A DNA stretch of 40,987 bases from Streptomyces graminilatus. Its GTDB lineage: Bacteria > Actinomycetota > Actinomycetes > Streptomycetales > Streptomycetaceae. The notes beneath the pieces were generated by a model, which was given only the letters and a program-made list of their open reading frames with translations, was not told the origin of the DNA and ran no database searches. The stretch lies in contig NZ_LIQQ01000281.1 in NCBI RefSeq assembly GCF_001418565.1, positions 148 through 41,134 on the forward strand, read 5' to 3'. Position numbers and translations under genes: made by a program. This document shows positions 7,549 through 16,600 of the stretch, in pieces. Position 1 is the stretch's first letter, and each line of letters begins with the position of its first letter.

Positions 7549-8838
7549 GTGGAACATGCGGGAGCCGAGCCCTATTCCGACTCCGACAAGCCCTCGTGGC
7601 CGCCCGTCACCGTCCCCGGCCAACTCGGCCACCACGCCAGTGAAGCCCCGACGTCCGCCAACGACGTTGCGCCTGACGCCACTTCGGCGGATCGACCCGC
7701 CGAGGAAGCGGCGCCGGATCCTGAGCCGACTCATGGCTCGGCGTTGCTGGACGAACTGCGTGCGCAGATAGCTAAGTTCGTGATCCTGCCCTCGCCGGAA
7801 GCGCTGGACGCGGTCACGCTGTGGGTGGCGGCGACGCATCTACAGCCCGCGTGGCAGCACGCGCCGCGCCTGGCGGTGGTGGGGCCGGCGAAGAGGTGCG
7901 GCAAGTCACGGCTGCTGGACGTGCTGACCGAGACGGTCCACGAGCCGATGCTCACCATCAACACCACCCCGGCCGCGGTCTTCCGGTCGATCACCGAGGA
8001 GCCGCCCACGCTCCTGGTGGACGAGGCGGACACCATCTTCGGCACGCCGAAGCAGGCGGAGAAGAACGAGGAGATGCGCGGCCTGCTCAACGCCGGCCAC
8101 CAGCGCAACCGGTATGTCACCCGGGTCGTCGGCAACGACCACACCCCGCACCGGTTCGCCACCTTCGCCATGGCCGCGATCGCGGGCATCGGTGACCTGC
8201 CCGACACGATCATGGACCGGTCGGTCGTGGTCCGCATGCGCCGTCGCGCCCAGGGGGAGCACGTCAAGCCCTTCCGCTCCCGCCGCGACATCCCCGGGCT
8301 CCATGAACTGCGGGACCGCATCGCCGCATGGGCCCGGCCGTCGCTGGACGAGGCGGCGGAGGCGGAACCGGTCCTGCCGGTGGAGGACCGGGCCGCCGAC
8401 ACCTGGGAACCCTTGGTCATCATCGCCGACCTCGCTGCCGGGTCATGGCCTCGTCGGGCCCGTACGGCGTGTGCGCGGATGGTGGCCGCAGAGGTCGAGG
8501 CGGAGGAGGAACGGCCCGGCGGAGCCCGGATTCTCGCCGACATCCGCAGGGTCTTCGCCGCCCAGCGCGAGGTGGACAGCCTCTCCACGGACGAGCTGCT
8601 GTACCACCTGCGCCAGGACGTCGAGGCGCCCTGGGCGGAGTGGGGGCGCAACGGACTGGATGCCCGCGAACTGGCCAGGATGCTGAGCCCGTACGTCATC
8701 AAGCCCGGCAACGTCCGCCTCGCCGACGGGACCCAGCGCAAGGGCTACATGCGCAACAAGTTCCTCGACGCTTGGCGGCGCTACTGCCCCGCCGTCCACC
8801 CGGTGGACCCTGAGCCCGTCGCCACCGCTTCGGGCTGA
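7549..8838 (+). CDS. DUF3631-domain replication-type ATPase
   Basis: Starting at GTG 7549, which has GAGGAG 7 bases upstream, the protein is 429 aa; the open frame extends 5' but that part is not protein-like. A proline-rich, probably flexible N-terminus of about 60 residues precedes a P-loop domain: Walker A 'GPAKRCGKSRLL' at 112-120 and Walker B 'LLVDEAD' at 155-161, then 'GNDHTPHRFATFAM' and the DUF3631 region to the C-terminus. DUF3631 proteins accompany actinomycete plasmids and integrative elements and are thought to act in replication. Iteron-like repeats follow immediately downstream, supporting an initiator or helicase role. The biochemical activity is inferred. Confidence 0.85.
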   Translation: MEHAGAEPYSDSDKPSWPPVTVPGQLGHHASEAPTSANDVAPDATSADRPAEEAAPDPEPTHGSALLDELRAQIAKFVILPSPEALDAVTLWVAATHLQPAWQHAPRLAVVGPAKRCGKSRLLDVLTETVHEPMLTINTTPAAVFRSITEEPPTLLVDEADTIFGTPKQAEKNEEMRGLLNAGHQRNRYVTRVVGNDHTPHRFATFAMAAIAGIGDLPDTIMDRSVVVRMRRRAQGEHVKPFRSRRDIPGLHELRDRIAAWARPSLDEAAEAEPVLPVEDRAADTWEPLVIIADLAAGSWPRRARTACARMVAAEVEAEEERPGGARILADIRRVFAAQREVDSLSTDELLYHLRQDVEAPWAEWGRNGLDARELARMLSPYVIKPGNVRLADGTQRKGYMRNKFLDAWRRYCPAVHPVDPEPVATASG

Positions 8839-8856
8839 GCCCCGCACCCCTCGGGT

Positions 8857-9180
8857 GACCGTCCCTGCCGTCCCTACCGTGATCTCGCAGGTCAAACGGC
8901 ATGCAGACAAGACGGCAACCGGGGTCAAGACGGCAACGCGATCATGATGAGCGCGTTGCCTGACCAGGACCATGTCCCGATCCGTCTTGTGCCGTCCCGC
9001 GCGTCCCCGCCGTATCGCCGCAGGTCAGGGCGCCAGCCGCCGGGACGGCATCACACCACTACGCCGTCCCGGCCGAACAGGTCGGAGAACGCCTCCGGCA
9101 TCGGCCGGGACGGCAGACCGAACCCCATGCCGTACCTGCCCTGACCTGCGCTTGCAACGGCCAAGACGGCAAAGACGGAC
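8857..9180 (+). repeat. Iteron-like region, candidate replication origin
   Basis: Between rep and the spread gene are three copies of CAAGACGGCAA (8908, 8926, 9162), further GACGGCA or inverted TGCCGTC motifs, and a perfect 14-bp inverted repeat GCCGTCCCGGCCGA (9063-9076) with its complement at 9101-9114. No convincing coding frame covers it. Repeats beside a replication-type gene suggest an origin bound by that protein. Confidence 0.5.
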
Positions 9181-9209
9181 CACACCAACAACGCCCAGGA
9201 GCACCCCGC

Positions 9210-10004
9210 TTGACCAAGCTCTCCACCTCCAGCCGCCAGGACAACCGCCTCGACGAGGGACGGCCGATGCTGACCAAGCAGGCTGCCGAGCGATTCACGC
9301 TCATCGCAGCGGGCGTGGTCATCGTGGCCCTTACGGCCGGTGGGTTCTGGCTCTCGTACGCGCATCTCGCCGAGGTCGCCGGACAACACGGCCTCAAGAG
9401 CTCCCCGGCCCGCCAGTGGGCCTGGCCGGCGACCCTGGACGCGTTCATCGTCGCGGGCGAACTGCTCATGCTCCGCGCGGGCCTGCGCCGGGTGACCGAC
9501 AAGGGGGCGATCGCTCTCACGGCCACCGGATCGGTCGGCTCCATCGCGCTCAACGTGGCCGGGGTCAGCGGCACGGGTGGCACCGGCGCCGTGCCCCTGC
9601 TCGACTACGTGGTCGCTGCGGTTCCCCCGACAGCCGCGCTGCTGGCCTTCGGTGTCCTGATGCGGCAGATCCACCAGCTCGTCGATCAACCCGCAGGCTA
9701 TGCGGACACCCCTTCCGTACGGCCCGCCGACATGGTGGCGACCACGTCCGCCGGGCCGCTGGAACCACCGGTCCGGGTTTCGGAGAGCAAGTCGCGCGGT
9801 GGCCGTCCTGCAAGCGCCACGGTTGAGGATCTTGTGGAGATCGGCCGGATCGCTATCGCTGAGCACGGCACGCTCAGCCGGTCCCTTCTCCGGAAGGCCG
9901 TCAAGGGCAGGGAATTGACGATCGGCAGTGAGCGGCAGACCGAGGTGATGGAGATCCTCCGGCCTGAAATCGAAGCCGCTGGGGCAGGTCCGGACAGCAA
10001 CTGA
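9210..10004 (+). CDS. Spread protein with DUF2637-type membrane domain
   Basis: The 264-aa protein starts at TTG 9210 with CAGGAG eight bases upstream. The first 155 residues carry four hydrophobic segments, including 'FTLIAAGVVIVALTAGGFWL', 'WPATLDAFIVAGELLML', 'AIALTATGSVGSIAL' and 'YVVAAVPPTAALLAFGVL'. This is the layout of DUF2637 proteins found in Streptomyces plasmids and integrative elements. A soluble C-terminal part (180-264) contains a probable winged-helix stretch ('TLSRSLLRKAVKGRELTIGS'). Such proteins are linked to intramycelial spread after transfer. It is the only spread-type gene seen here. Confidence 0.8.
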   Translation: MTKLSTSSRQDNRLDEGRPMLTKQAAERFTLIAAGVVIVALTAGGFWLSYAHLAEVAGQHGLKSSPARQWAWPATLDAFIVAGELLMLRAGLRRVTDKGAIALTATGSVGSIALNVAGVSGTGGTGAVPLLDYVVAAVPPTAALLAFGVLMRQIHQLVDQPAGYADTPSVRPADMVATTSAGPLEPPVRVSESKSRGGRPASATVEDLVEIGRIAIAEHGTLSRSLLRKAVKGRELTIGSERQTEVMEILRPEIEAAGAGPDSN

Positions 10005-10098
10005 CCGGAATCCCGACGGGGTCGCCGGAACTGCTTCCGGTCACCCCCTGCCAGTCGGTCACAGCCCCACCCGCCCCCGTTTATCCACACCTGTGGAG
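10002..10098 (+). other. Candidate oriT / origin region upstream of mobC
   Basis: The gap before mobC carries the inverted repeat TGACCGGAA (10002-10010) / TTCCGGTCA (10035-10043), whose left arm includes the end of the upstream gene. TCCACA-CC-TGTGGA follows at 10085-10098. TTATCCACA at 10082-10090 is a perfect match to the E. coli DnaA-box consensus. Inverted repeats directly upstream of mobC-relaxase genes are the usual place for oriT, but no nic site can be named. Confidence 0.4.
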
Positions 10099-10177
10099 GG
10101 GGCGCCGATCACCAACACCCTGCCGACCCCTCCCCGGCGCCCCACCTACCCTTGCGACCACTTCCGGAGAACCGCTC

Positions 10178-10912
10178 GTGACGCACCACCCGGACCACCC
10201 CGACCGCACTCCCGACGATTCCCTGCCTCAGGTGAAGTCCCCTACGCTGCTGGGACGTTTGCGGCAGGCGTTCGGACGGGCTGCCCCTGGCGGAGCCAGT
10301 AGTACCCCGAGTCCGACTCATGGCCGGTCTTCGGGGGTCTCCGCCCCGGGAGTGGCGGAGACGGCCCGGCGCCAGGGGGCGCCGGGCCAGGGAGTCGGGG
10401 CCGAGGGCGGCTCCGACCTGGACACGCTTTATGACGTCCAGCGCGAGACCCTGAGCCGCGTTCGCGCTGCCGAGACTGCTGCGGGCGAGCCCACTGTGAA
10501 GAGCGCGCAGCCCACGATCCGCCGCTTCAGCGGAGACAAGCGCGTAGAACGCGTCGGTCCGCTGCGTTTCCTCGGTGAGGAGCGCGCCCTGCTCCAGGAG
10601 GTCGCGGCCGAGCACGGCTACAAGGGGGAGTCCGGGTTCGCGGCCGATGTCGTACTGGCCTTCCTGGACGGGCGGTTCACCGCGAATCTCCCTCTGTCCG
10701 AGGACCGTCGGCGCCTGCACGAGTTCCGCGCCCAGGTGCTTCGTCAGCTCAACCGGATCGGCGTCAACGTCAACCAGATCGCCCGCGCCCTGAACAGCGA
10801 TCTCACCCCACCCGAAATGCGCCGCCACCTCGATGAGCTTCAGCACCTGCTCTCCGTGATAGCCGAGGCGCTGCGCGAGCCCGCCGACCCGACGAAGGGC
10901 CCGCTCGCGTGA
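10178..10912 (+). CDS. MobC-like relaxosome accessory protein
   Basis: The 244-aa protein starts at GTG 10178 with CGGAGA upstream. The first ~105 residues are low-complexity and basic. The C-terminal part contains 'LHEFRAQVLRQLNRIGVNVN' followed by 'QIARALNS', the characteristic MobC helix in which a conserved LNRIGVNLNQ-type sequence contacts the relaxase or oriT. An upstream ribbon-helix-helix-like stretch ('ALLQEVAAEHGYKGESGFAA') would bind DNA. It overlaps the relaxase start by four bases, so both are made together. Its role is to help open oriT and position the relaxase. Confidence 0.88.
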   Translation: MTHHPDHPDRTPDDSLPQVKSPTLLGRLRQAFGRAAPGGASSTPSPTHGRSSGVSAPGVAETARRQGAPGQGVGAEGGSDLDTLYDVQRETLSRVRAAETAAGEPTVKSAQPTIRRFSGDKRVERVGPLRFLGEERALLQEVAAEHGYKGESGFAADVVLAFLDGRFTANLPLSEDRRRLHEFRAQVLRQLNRIGVNVNQIARALNSDLTPPEMRRHLDELQHLLSVIAEALREPADPTKGPLA

Positions 10913-12645
10913 TCGCCGCCATCAAACCGACCGGATCCAACACCCGTGGCCTGCTCGCCTACCTCTACGGTCCCGGTCGCCATGACGAACACCTCGACCC
11001 GCACCTGGTGACCGCCTACGCGATGCTCGGCATGCCCGACCCGGGCCGCGACGAGAGTGCCACCCTCACCCAACTCGCCCGCTACCTCGACGAGCCGGTC
11101 CGGCTGCGCAACGACGAGTTCGGCAAGCCCGTCACCGACCACGTCTGGCACTGCCCCGTCCGCTCCGCGCCCGAGGACCGACACCTCTCCGACACCGAGT
11201 GGGCGGAGATCGCCCAGCGCATCGTCCACGCCGCCGGTATCGCCCCCGCCGGCGACGACCTCGGATGCCGCTGGATCGCCGTACGCCACGCCGACGACCA
11301 CATCCACATCCTCGCCACCACCGTCCGTGAAGACGGTCGCCGCCCCAAACTCCACGGCAGCGGTGTCCGCGTCGGTGATGCGTGCCGGGAGATCGAGAAG
11401 GACTACGGGCTGCGGCAGCTGAAGAAGGGCGACGGCACCGGCACCCGCCGTCCCAGTCAAGCGGAGATGCACAAGGCGGCCCGCCTCGGCTGGGAGCAGA
11501 CCAGTCCCGAGTGGCTCCAGGACCGCATCCGCGCGGCCATTCCGCACGCGCGCACCGTCGAGGAACTGCTCGCCTACCTCGAAGCCGATGGCGTCGAGGT
11601 CAAGGGGCGCCGAGGGCCGTCCGGCGACCTTCTGGGCTACGTGGCAGGCCGCCCCGGCGACCTGGCCGAGAACGGCGAGCAGATCTTCCACGCCGGCGGA
11701 AGGATTGCCCCTGACCTCTCCCTGCCGAAACTGCGGGCACGACTGGAAAGCACCACCCCAGAAGAGCACCCCACCGCCCGACGCGACCGATCCACCACCC
11801 CCTGGCACCAGGCGACCGAAGCCCTTGACATCTTCCAGATCTTCCAAGCGGACGCATACGGCACCACCTCATGGTCGGACGCCCAGGCACAAGGCCAGGC
11901 CACCGCGCTCGGTGAACTCATCGAGGCCGCCGCCCAGAAGGCTCCCGCCGATCTCCGCCACGAACTGCGCGTCGCCGGCCAGGCGTTCGCACGCGCCCAG
12001 CGATCCCAGATCCGAGCCGAAGACAGCGCCGCACACGCCCTGCGGAGCGCGGCCCGCGACATCGTCCACACCGCCACCGGGCCCGACGGGAGCGCACTCG
12101 CCGCCTTGGTCGCCGCAATGCTCTGGGCAGCGATACTCGCCGGGCGCTGGCACGAGGCCAAGGGCCACGCCCACCAGGCCGACGCCGCTCGTCGAACCGT
12201 CCAGCACCTTCAGGCGGCGGCAGACCGGACCTTCGCCCCCGTACTCACCGAGCTAACGGCCCGTCGGCCCGACGAGGCCGTCCGCCTCACTCACGCCCAC
12301 GACGTACGGGCCGCCCTCCCTACACACGCGGACCGCATCCTCTCCGACACCAGCTGGCCCGCCCTGGCCGCCGTCCTCTCCGACGCCGAAGCACGAGGCC
12401 ACCGACCGCACCAGCTCCTGACGGAGGCTGCGGCCCGACGCGAACTCACCACAGCCCGCCAACCCGCTCGCGTCCTGATCACACGCATCCAGCACACCGG
12501 CCGCAACCCCGCCCCCAACCGCCGAGCTGAGGCGGCCCGCCGACGCACCACCATGAACTCGCCCATGGCTGGCGTCGGGCCGCACGTGGCACGGACCGCC
12601 ACGATTCCGCTGCCCGCAAAGCCGAGCAACCGACGACAGCCGTAA
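10909..12645 (+). CDS. MobA/VirD2-type relaxase
   Basis: The 578-aa protein begins 'MIAAIKPTGSNTRGLLAYLY', carrying candidate catalytic tyrosines Y18/Y20. The histidine triad 'RHADDHIHIL' (residues 126-134) binds the metal of the nicking site. Residues up to about 190 form the relaxase domain, and the rest is an alanine-rich, mostly helical extension with one hydrophobic segment ('GSALAALVAAMLWAAILAGR', about 397-416). Start GTG overlaps mobC by 4 bases. The enzyme would nick oriT and pilot one strand into the recipient. With no translocase gene nearby, transfer would need a conjugation machine supplied elsewhere. Confidence 0.92.
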   Translation: MIAAIKPTGSNTRGLLAYLYGPGRHDEHLDPHLVTAYAMLGMPDPGRDESATLTQLARYLDEPVRLRNDEFGKPVTDHVWHCPVRSAPEDRHLSDTEWAEIAQRIVHAAGIAPAGDDLGCRWIAVRHADDHIHILATTVREDGRRPKLHGSGVRVGDACREIEKDYGLRQLKKGDGTGTRRPSQAEMHKAARLGWEQTSPEWLQDRIRAAIPHARTVEELLAYLEADGVEVKGRRGPSGDLLGYVAGRPGDLAENGEQIFHAGGRIAPDLSLPKLRARLESTTPEEHPTARRDRSTTPWHQATEALDIFQIFQADAYGTTSWSDAQAQGQATALGELIEAAAQKAPADLRHELRVAGQAFARAQRSQIRAEDSAAHALRSAARDIVHTATGPDGSALAALVAAMLWAAILAGRWHEAKGHAHQADAARRTVQHLQAAADRTFAPVLTELTARRPDEAVRLTHAHDVRAALPTHADRILSDTSWPALAAVLSDAEARGHRPHQLLTEAAARRELTTARQPARVLITRIQHTGRNPAPNRRAEAARRRTTMNSPMAGVGPHVARTATIPLPAKPSNRRQP

Positions 12646-13051
12646 GGAGACCAAATCCGGCTTCTCGAAGGCGTGACGTAAATGCCTTCCGGCGATCACG
12701 CATGGGCTTCTTCCGTCAATTCGGCTGTGAGACATCACTGACGCCGGTACTGCTCTTGCGGATGGCTCACCGCGCGCTCGCCCACCGTCGGATTTGCATC
12801 TCCGTCTGCGGCCAGTCAGCCGCGTCAGCGCTCGGCCGCATTGCGCCTTGCTGGCCAGGCGCTGGGCCTTGCCCTCTCGGTCAAGGAAGTCAGCGGTGGC
12901 CAGGTCTCGTAGCCCGGCTCGGAGGCGCCACGGTTGCTGGGGCCGCGTTCGCCCTCAGTGCCGACGGCGGTATCTCGCGCATCTGGGCTGTGGGCTCGCG
13001 AACCTGCAAGGTCGGCGGGGACGTCCGAACCCCGGGCCCGGCCGGCCCTGT
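12646..13051. other. Gap of about 400 bp with no supported gene
   Basis: This stretch lies between the convergent relaxase and NACHT genes. Open frames cross it but have no ribosome binding site and no recognisable sequence. I see no terminator hairpin with a T-run and no repeat shared with the rest of the window. Confidence 0.5.
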
Positions 13052-15517
13052 TCAAGATGGGGCGTGTCCCGGAGGCGACGCCTGTTGGCCGTCCGGCTGT
13101 CCGCCCGTGCCAGTGGCCGAGGCGCGCGAGGAGTCTCGTCCGTCGCGGGCCCTGGGAGTCGGCACGGGCGGGCGTGCCAGTTCGTCCTGCAGCAGTGCGT
13201 GCCGGAACTGGTAGACCGCGCCTACCTGGCGGAGCACGCCCAGCCGGTGTGCCTCCGCGAGGCATGCCTGGAGCCGCCAGGGAAGGTGTCCGGCAAGGGC
13301 GTGCCGGAGGCGGGCTAGCGTGTAGTACGGCCAGCAGGTGCTCATGACGGCAACGGCCGCCCCGAGCGGGCCGACGGTGCCGACAAGATCCTGCAGGAGC
13401 AGCAGGGCGAATTCGCTGAGCGGCACAGCGCGGCTGTTCATCGACGCCATGACCCAGGTGACGGTTGTGTCGACGAGGGCGAGCGCAGCGCCGGCCGCGA
13501 TGAACGCGCACGCGAGTCGCCTGTCGTGGCGGAGCGAGGAGCGGGGCGTGGACGGCCCCTGCCCAGCCTGCACGCCTGTGCTCTCGTACCAGTACGCCAT
13601 CGCCGCCATGGCTCCGACGATGGCGCCTACTGCCAACGCCGAATCGATGTTTCCGGCCGCGCAGACCGGTTGGAATTGAAATTGACCACGGGATTGCAGG
13701 CAGAAATTCATCGATTCGACCGTCAGTGATGCCGCCCCCACCACCGCCGTCACCGTCGCGAATCTACGAGTGCTGGAACGGAGTCGCGCGCGCCATGCCC
13801 GCGTGGAGAAGTGGCCGCGCCGAGGCTGGCGAGGGCTGGAGGGGAGCCCCGCCACCATGAGCACCGGCAGGAACTGTGTGACGAGCACCGCGATGGTGAG
13901 GAGTGCCGACAGCAGTGGCCCACTGGGTGAGTCGTGCACATAGACGAGGGTGTAGGCGGCTGCGAGCGCTGCCGGGGCGATCGAGGCCAGCGTCACCACT
14001 GCGACCGCGTCGCGTACTCGGTTGGGCCGGTGCCGTGCGAGCCGCAGCAGGCTCGGCACGATCAGCAACAGGGAGAGCAGCCGTAGGACGAGCAGCGGAA
14101 CCCAGGGGTCACCGTAGTCGCGAACGGCGGGATTGGATTTCGCGGAGTCCACGAGCCCGGGCAATGTCACCGCCACCGCAAGCGCTCCAACGAAGGCCCC
14201 GACGCCCCAGGTGGAACGGGTGGCCCCGGAGGTGTCATGCAGTTTCCACCAGGCGAGGTCACGGGTCCTCTGGCGTGCCATCGCGCCGGCGAGGAAGCGC
14301 AACCAGCCCTCCGCGCGCTCCGGCGAGCCCCCGTACACGTCCTGTGGATCGCGGGCGGCGGCCCGCGCGTAGAGCGCGGGCACCAGAGTGCCGAGGAGAT
14401 GCCGCTGCAGCGTGTGCCGGTCCGCGAACCGGTGCCGGTCCAACAGCTCGCGCGGATCGATGGTGCCCTCCACACAGTGCGCGCGCACGAGGCTGACCCC
14501 CAGCGGGGTGGCGAGCACAGAGGCGAGCGGACCGTCCGGCGTGGCCGCGACTTCCTCGGCAACCCTGCGCCAAGCCGCCTGACGTGGCCCCGGCTGGTCG
14601 CACAACGCGAGCGACCGCACTGCCTCCGCCGGTGCCACCGGCGACGGCGCGAGCACCGCCGCACGGGGCAGCACCCCGCACTCCGCGACCGCCTCGGCGT
14701 ACTCACGGCTGCGGCAGGTCAGCATCAACGGTGCCCGCGGATCCAGCCCTTCAACGAGCGAGCACAGCACCCGCGTGCGCCGCTCCGGCTCCAGCTCGTC
14801 CAACCCGTCGATCACGGGCGCCACCCTGTGCCGCGCCAGCAGGTCCCCGGCTGCATCGGGCCCGAACCGCTCACGGTCACCGAGCACCGGATACTCCGCG
14901 AGCAGTTGCCGGCGCAGCCACCGCTCGGCGGACTCCCGCTCGGGCCGGAACGAGGACGCTGTGAGGATCACCGGGACGGGAATATCCGGCGAATGGCGCA
15001 TTTCAAGCAATGCCAGTGTGAACAGCACCGCGCAACTCGTCTTCCCGCTGCCCGCGTCGCCGACCAGCACAGTCCGCCTCCGAGCCAAGTCGGCCCAGAA
15101 TTCGGCGAGCTCCTGCGCCCCGGAGAACCGGACCCCGGGCCGCATCCCGGTCAGCTCCGCGTGGTCGGCCAGCTCCGCCCCTCCGCCGACGGGTGTCCAG
15201 ACCACAGCCACCGGCCACGGGTCGAACAGCTGCCGGAACACCGCCTCCCGGGACCACTGCTCCCGCACTGCATCGGACAGCACCTGTTCTGCATCTGCTC
15301 GCTGGCCGCCGCTTGTCCCGCCGACCACCTCAGGGCCCCGCCAGGTCCACGGAACCCCGGCGGTCACCACCGCCACCAGCGCCGCGACCACCGCCACGTA
15401 CGCCTCAGGCGACACCGGATCGCCCCGCTTCCGCAACAGCAACGCGCCGCCCCAGGCGGCACCAGCAACTACCACTGCAGCCAAACAAACCCACACGGAA
15501 CGGGTACGGCGGTTCAT
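13052..15517 (-). CDS. Membrane-associated NACHT-type NTPase
   Basis: The 821-aa protein has two N-terminal hydrophobic segments (about 8-28 and 38-57), then a STAND/NACHT domain with Walker A 'GDAGSGKT' (153-160) and Walker B 'VIDGLDELE' (235-243), followed by 'LMLTCRSREY', the sensor-like strand. The second half holds at least six further hydrophobic segments (for example 'VGAFVGALAVAVTLPGLV' and 'SALLTIAVLVTQFLPVLMVA'). NACHT proteins include bacterial anti-phage sensors, and similar multi-TM NACHT proteins are common in Streptomyces without known function. It is alone on the minus strand in the cargo region. A defence role is inferred from family and location. The membrane part could be the effector. 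Confidence 0.85.
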   Translation of the reverse strand: MNRRTRSVWVCLAAVVVAGAAWGGALLLRKRGDPVSPEAYVAVVAALVAVVTAGVPWTWRGPEVVGGTSGGQRADAEQVLSDAVREQWSREAVFRQLFDPWPVAVVWTPVGGGAELADHAELTGMRPGVRFSGAQELAEFWADLARRRTVLVGDAGSGKTSCAVLFTLALLEMRHSPDIPVPVILTASSFRPERESAERWLRRQLLAEYPVLGDRERFGPDAAGDLLARHRVAPVIDGLDELEPERRTRVLCSLVEGLDPRAPLMLTCRSREYAEAVAECGVLPRAAVLAPSPVAPAEAVRSLALCDQPGPRQAAWRRVAEEVAATPDGPLASVLATPLGVSLVRAHCVEGTIDPRELLDRHRFADRHTLQRHLLGTLVPALYARAAARDPQDVYGGSPERAEGWLRFLAGAMARQRTRDLAWWKLHDTSGATRSTWGVGAFVGALAVAVTLPGLVDSAKSNPAVRDYGDPWVPLLVLRLLSLLLIVPSLLRLARHRPNRVRDAVAVVTLASIAPAALAAAYTLVYVHDSPSGPLLSALLTIAVLVTQFLPVLMVAGLPSSPRQPRRGHFSTRAWRARLRSSTRRFATVTAVVGAASLTVESMNFCLQSRGQFQFQPVCAAGNIDSALAVGAIVGAMAAMAYWYESTGVQAGQGPSTPRSSLRHDRRLACAFIAAGAALALVDTTVTWVMASMNSRAVPLSEFALLLLQDLVGTVGPLGAAVAVMSTCWPYYTLARLRHALAGHLPWRLQACLAEAHRLGVLRQVGAVYQFRHALLQDELARPPVPTPRARDGRDSSRASATGTGGQPDGQQASPPGHAPS

Positions 15518-15836
15518 ACGGGCGCGATCCTTTTGGTGCGGTCATGTGCTCACCGGACCAACGAGCAGCGGGAGAACAGGTGTCGCCGCCTTCCCGGCGC
15601 CCTGGCCGCCGCATCCTGGCATGCGGTCCTCGCCCGACGCCGACGACGTCGACTGAGTTGGATGGCATAGCGATTAGGTTCGCTGTCAAAGGACAAGTTC
15701 GACTGCTGCTCCGCCGTGATCAACTGCCCGAATTTGCCAGCGCTGTTGGCCACTCGGCTCGGATGCCCAGGGATCTCTCGCTGCCCTCGCACGGGGTAGC
15801 GTTTCCTTGAGGTCGATGGAGAGGACGTTCGCAGCC

Positions 15837-16505
15837 ATGCCGATGCCTGCCGGTACCGACGAGCCCGGAGTCCTGCGCGGGCTCATCCTGGACTTCGCCG
15901 GAGTGCTGACCGCTGATCCGAGGCCGACCCACCGCCTGTGGGCCGAATCCGAGGGGCTCCACGCGGAGGCGTGGCGTGCTGCCCTCAACGACAGCGCCGA
16001 CGGGCGGCGTCTGTACGCGGCGCTGGAAATCGGGCAGCTCGGCCAGGACGAGTGGAACGTGCAGACGGCCGCTTTGCTCGGCACACACATCGACCCGGCG
16101 AACCTGATGGGCCGTGCCTGGTCAAAGGTGCCCGCAGCCCAACGCATGGCCGCACTCGCCCGTGCTGCCAAGGAGGCGGGTTACCGGCTCGCCCTCTTGT
16201 CGAACAGCTTCGGCCTGGAGCCCTTCAACCCGTACGAGCACGTCGGCATCTGGGACCTCTTCGATGTACACGTCATCTCCGAAGTGGTCGGCATGGCGAA
16301 ACCGGACCCGGCGATCTACCAACTGACCCTGGACCGTATTGGCCTTCCTGGGACAGAGTGCGTGTTCGTCGACGACCACCCGGTGAATCTTCCTCCCGCC
16401 GAAGCACTTGGGATCACCACCGTCCTCGCAACGAACGAGGACACGGCGGTGTCCGAGTTGGAGAGCCTGCTCGGTGTGACCGCCGGGGTACCCGTGCAGG
16501 GCTGA
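15837..16505 (+). CDS. HAD-superfamily hydrolase
   Basis: The 222-aa protein has motif I as 'LILDFAGVLT', where D is the nucleophile but the usual +2 acid is alanine, motif II 'LALLSNSFG', the lysine in 'GMAKPDPAIY' and motif III/IV 'CVFVDDHPVN'. This is a subfamily IA layout with a helical cap. Loss of the second aspartate of DxD is more typical of dehalogenase/epoxide-hydrolase-like members than of phosphatases. ATG 15837 with GGAGAGGA upstream is preferred over an in-frame TTG at 15807. It precedes the XRE regulator and glycosyl genes, so it may act on a sugar phosphate or related metabolite (inference). Confidence 0.85.
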   Translation: MPMPAGTDEPGVLRGLILDFAGVLTADPRPTHRLWAESEGLHAEAWRAALNDSADGRRLYAALEIGQLGQDEWNVQTAALLGTHIDPANLMGRAWSKVPAAQRMAALARAAKEAGYRLALLSNSFGLEPFNPYEHVGIWDLFDVHVISEVVGMAKPDPAIYQLTLDRIGLPGTECVFVDDHPVNLPPAEALGITTVLATNEDTAVSELESLLGVTAGVPVQG

Positions 16506-16600
16506 TTTCAGTTGCCGGGGCCGGACCCGGCGCGGACGCGGGCTGTCGGCCGCGCCCCAGAAGTCGGTACGGTCCACTTCCTGGCGGAGCAGAGGAGGAA

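Noticed and set aside
12702..13214. Plus-strand frame between relaxase and NACHT genes
   Set aside because: Low-complexity, no ribosome binding site, and it overlaps the 3' end of the well-supported NACHT gene.
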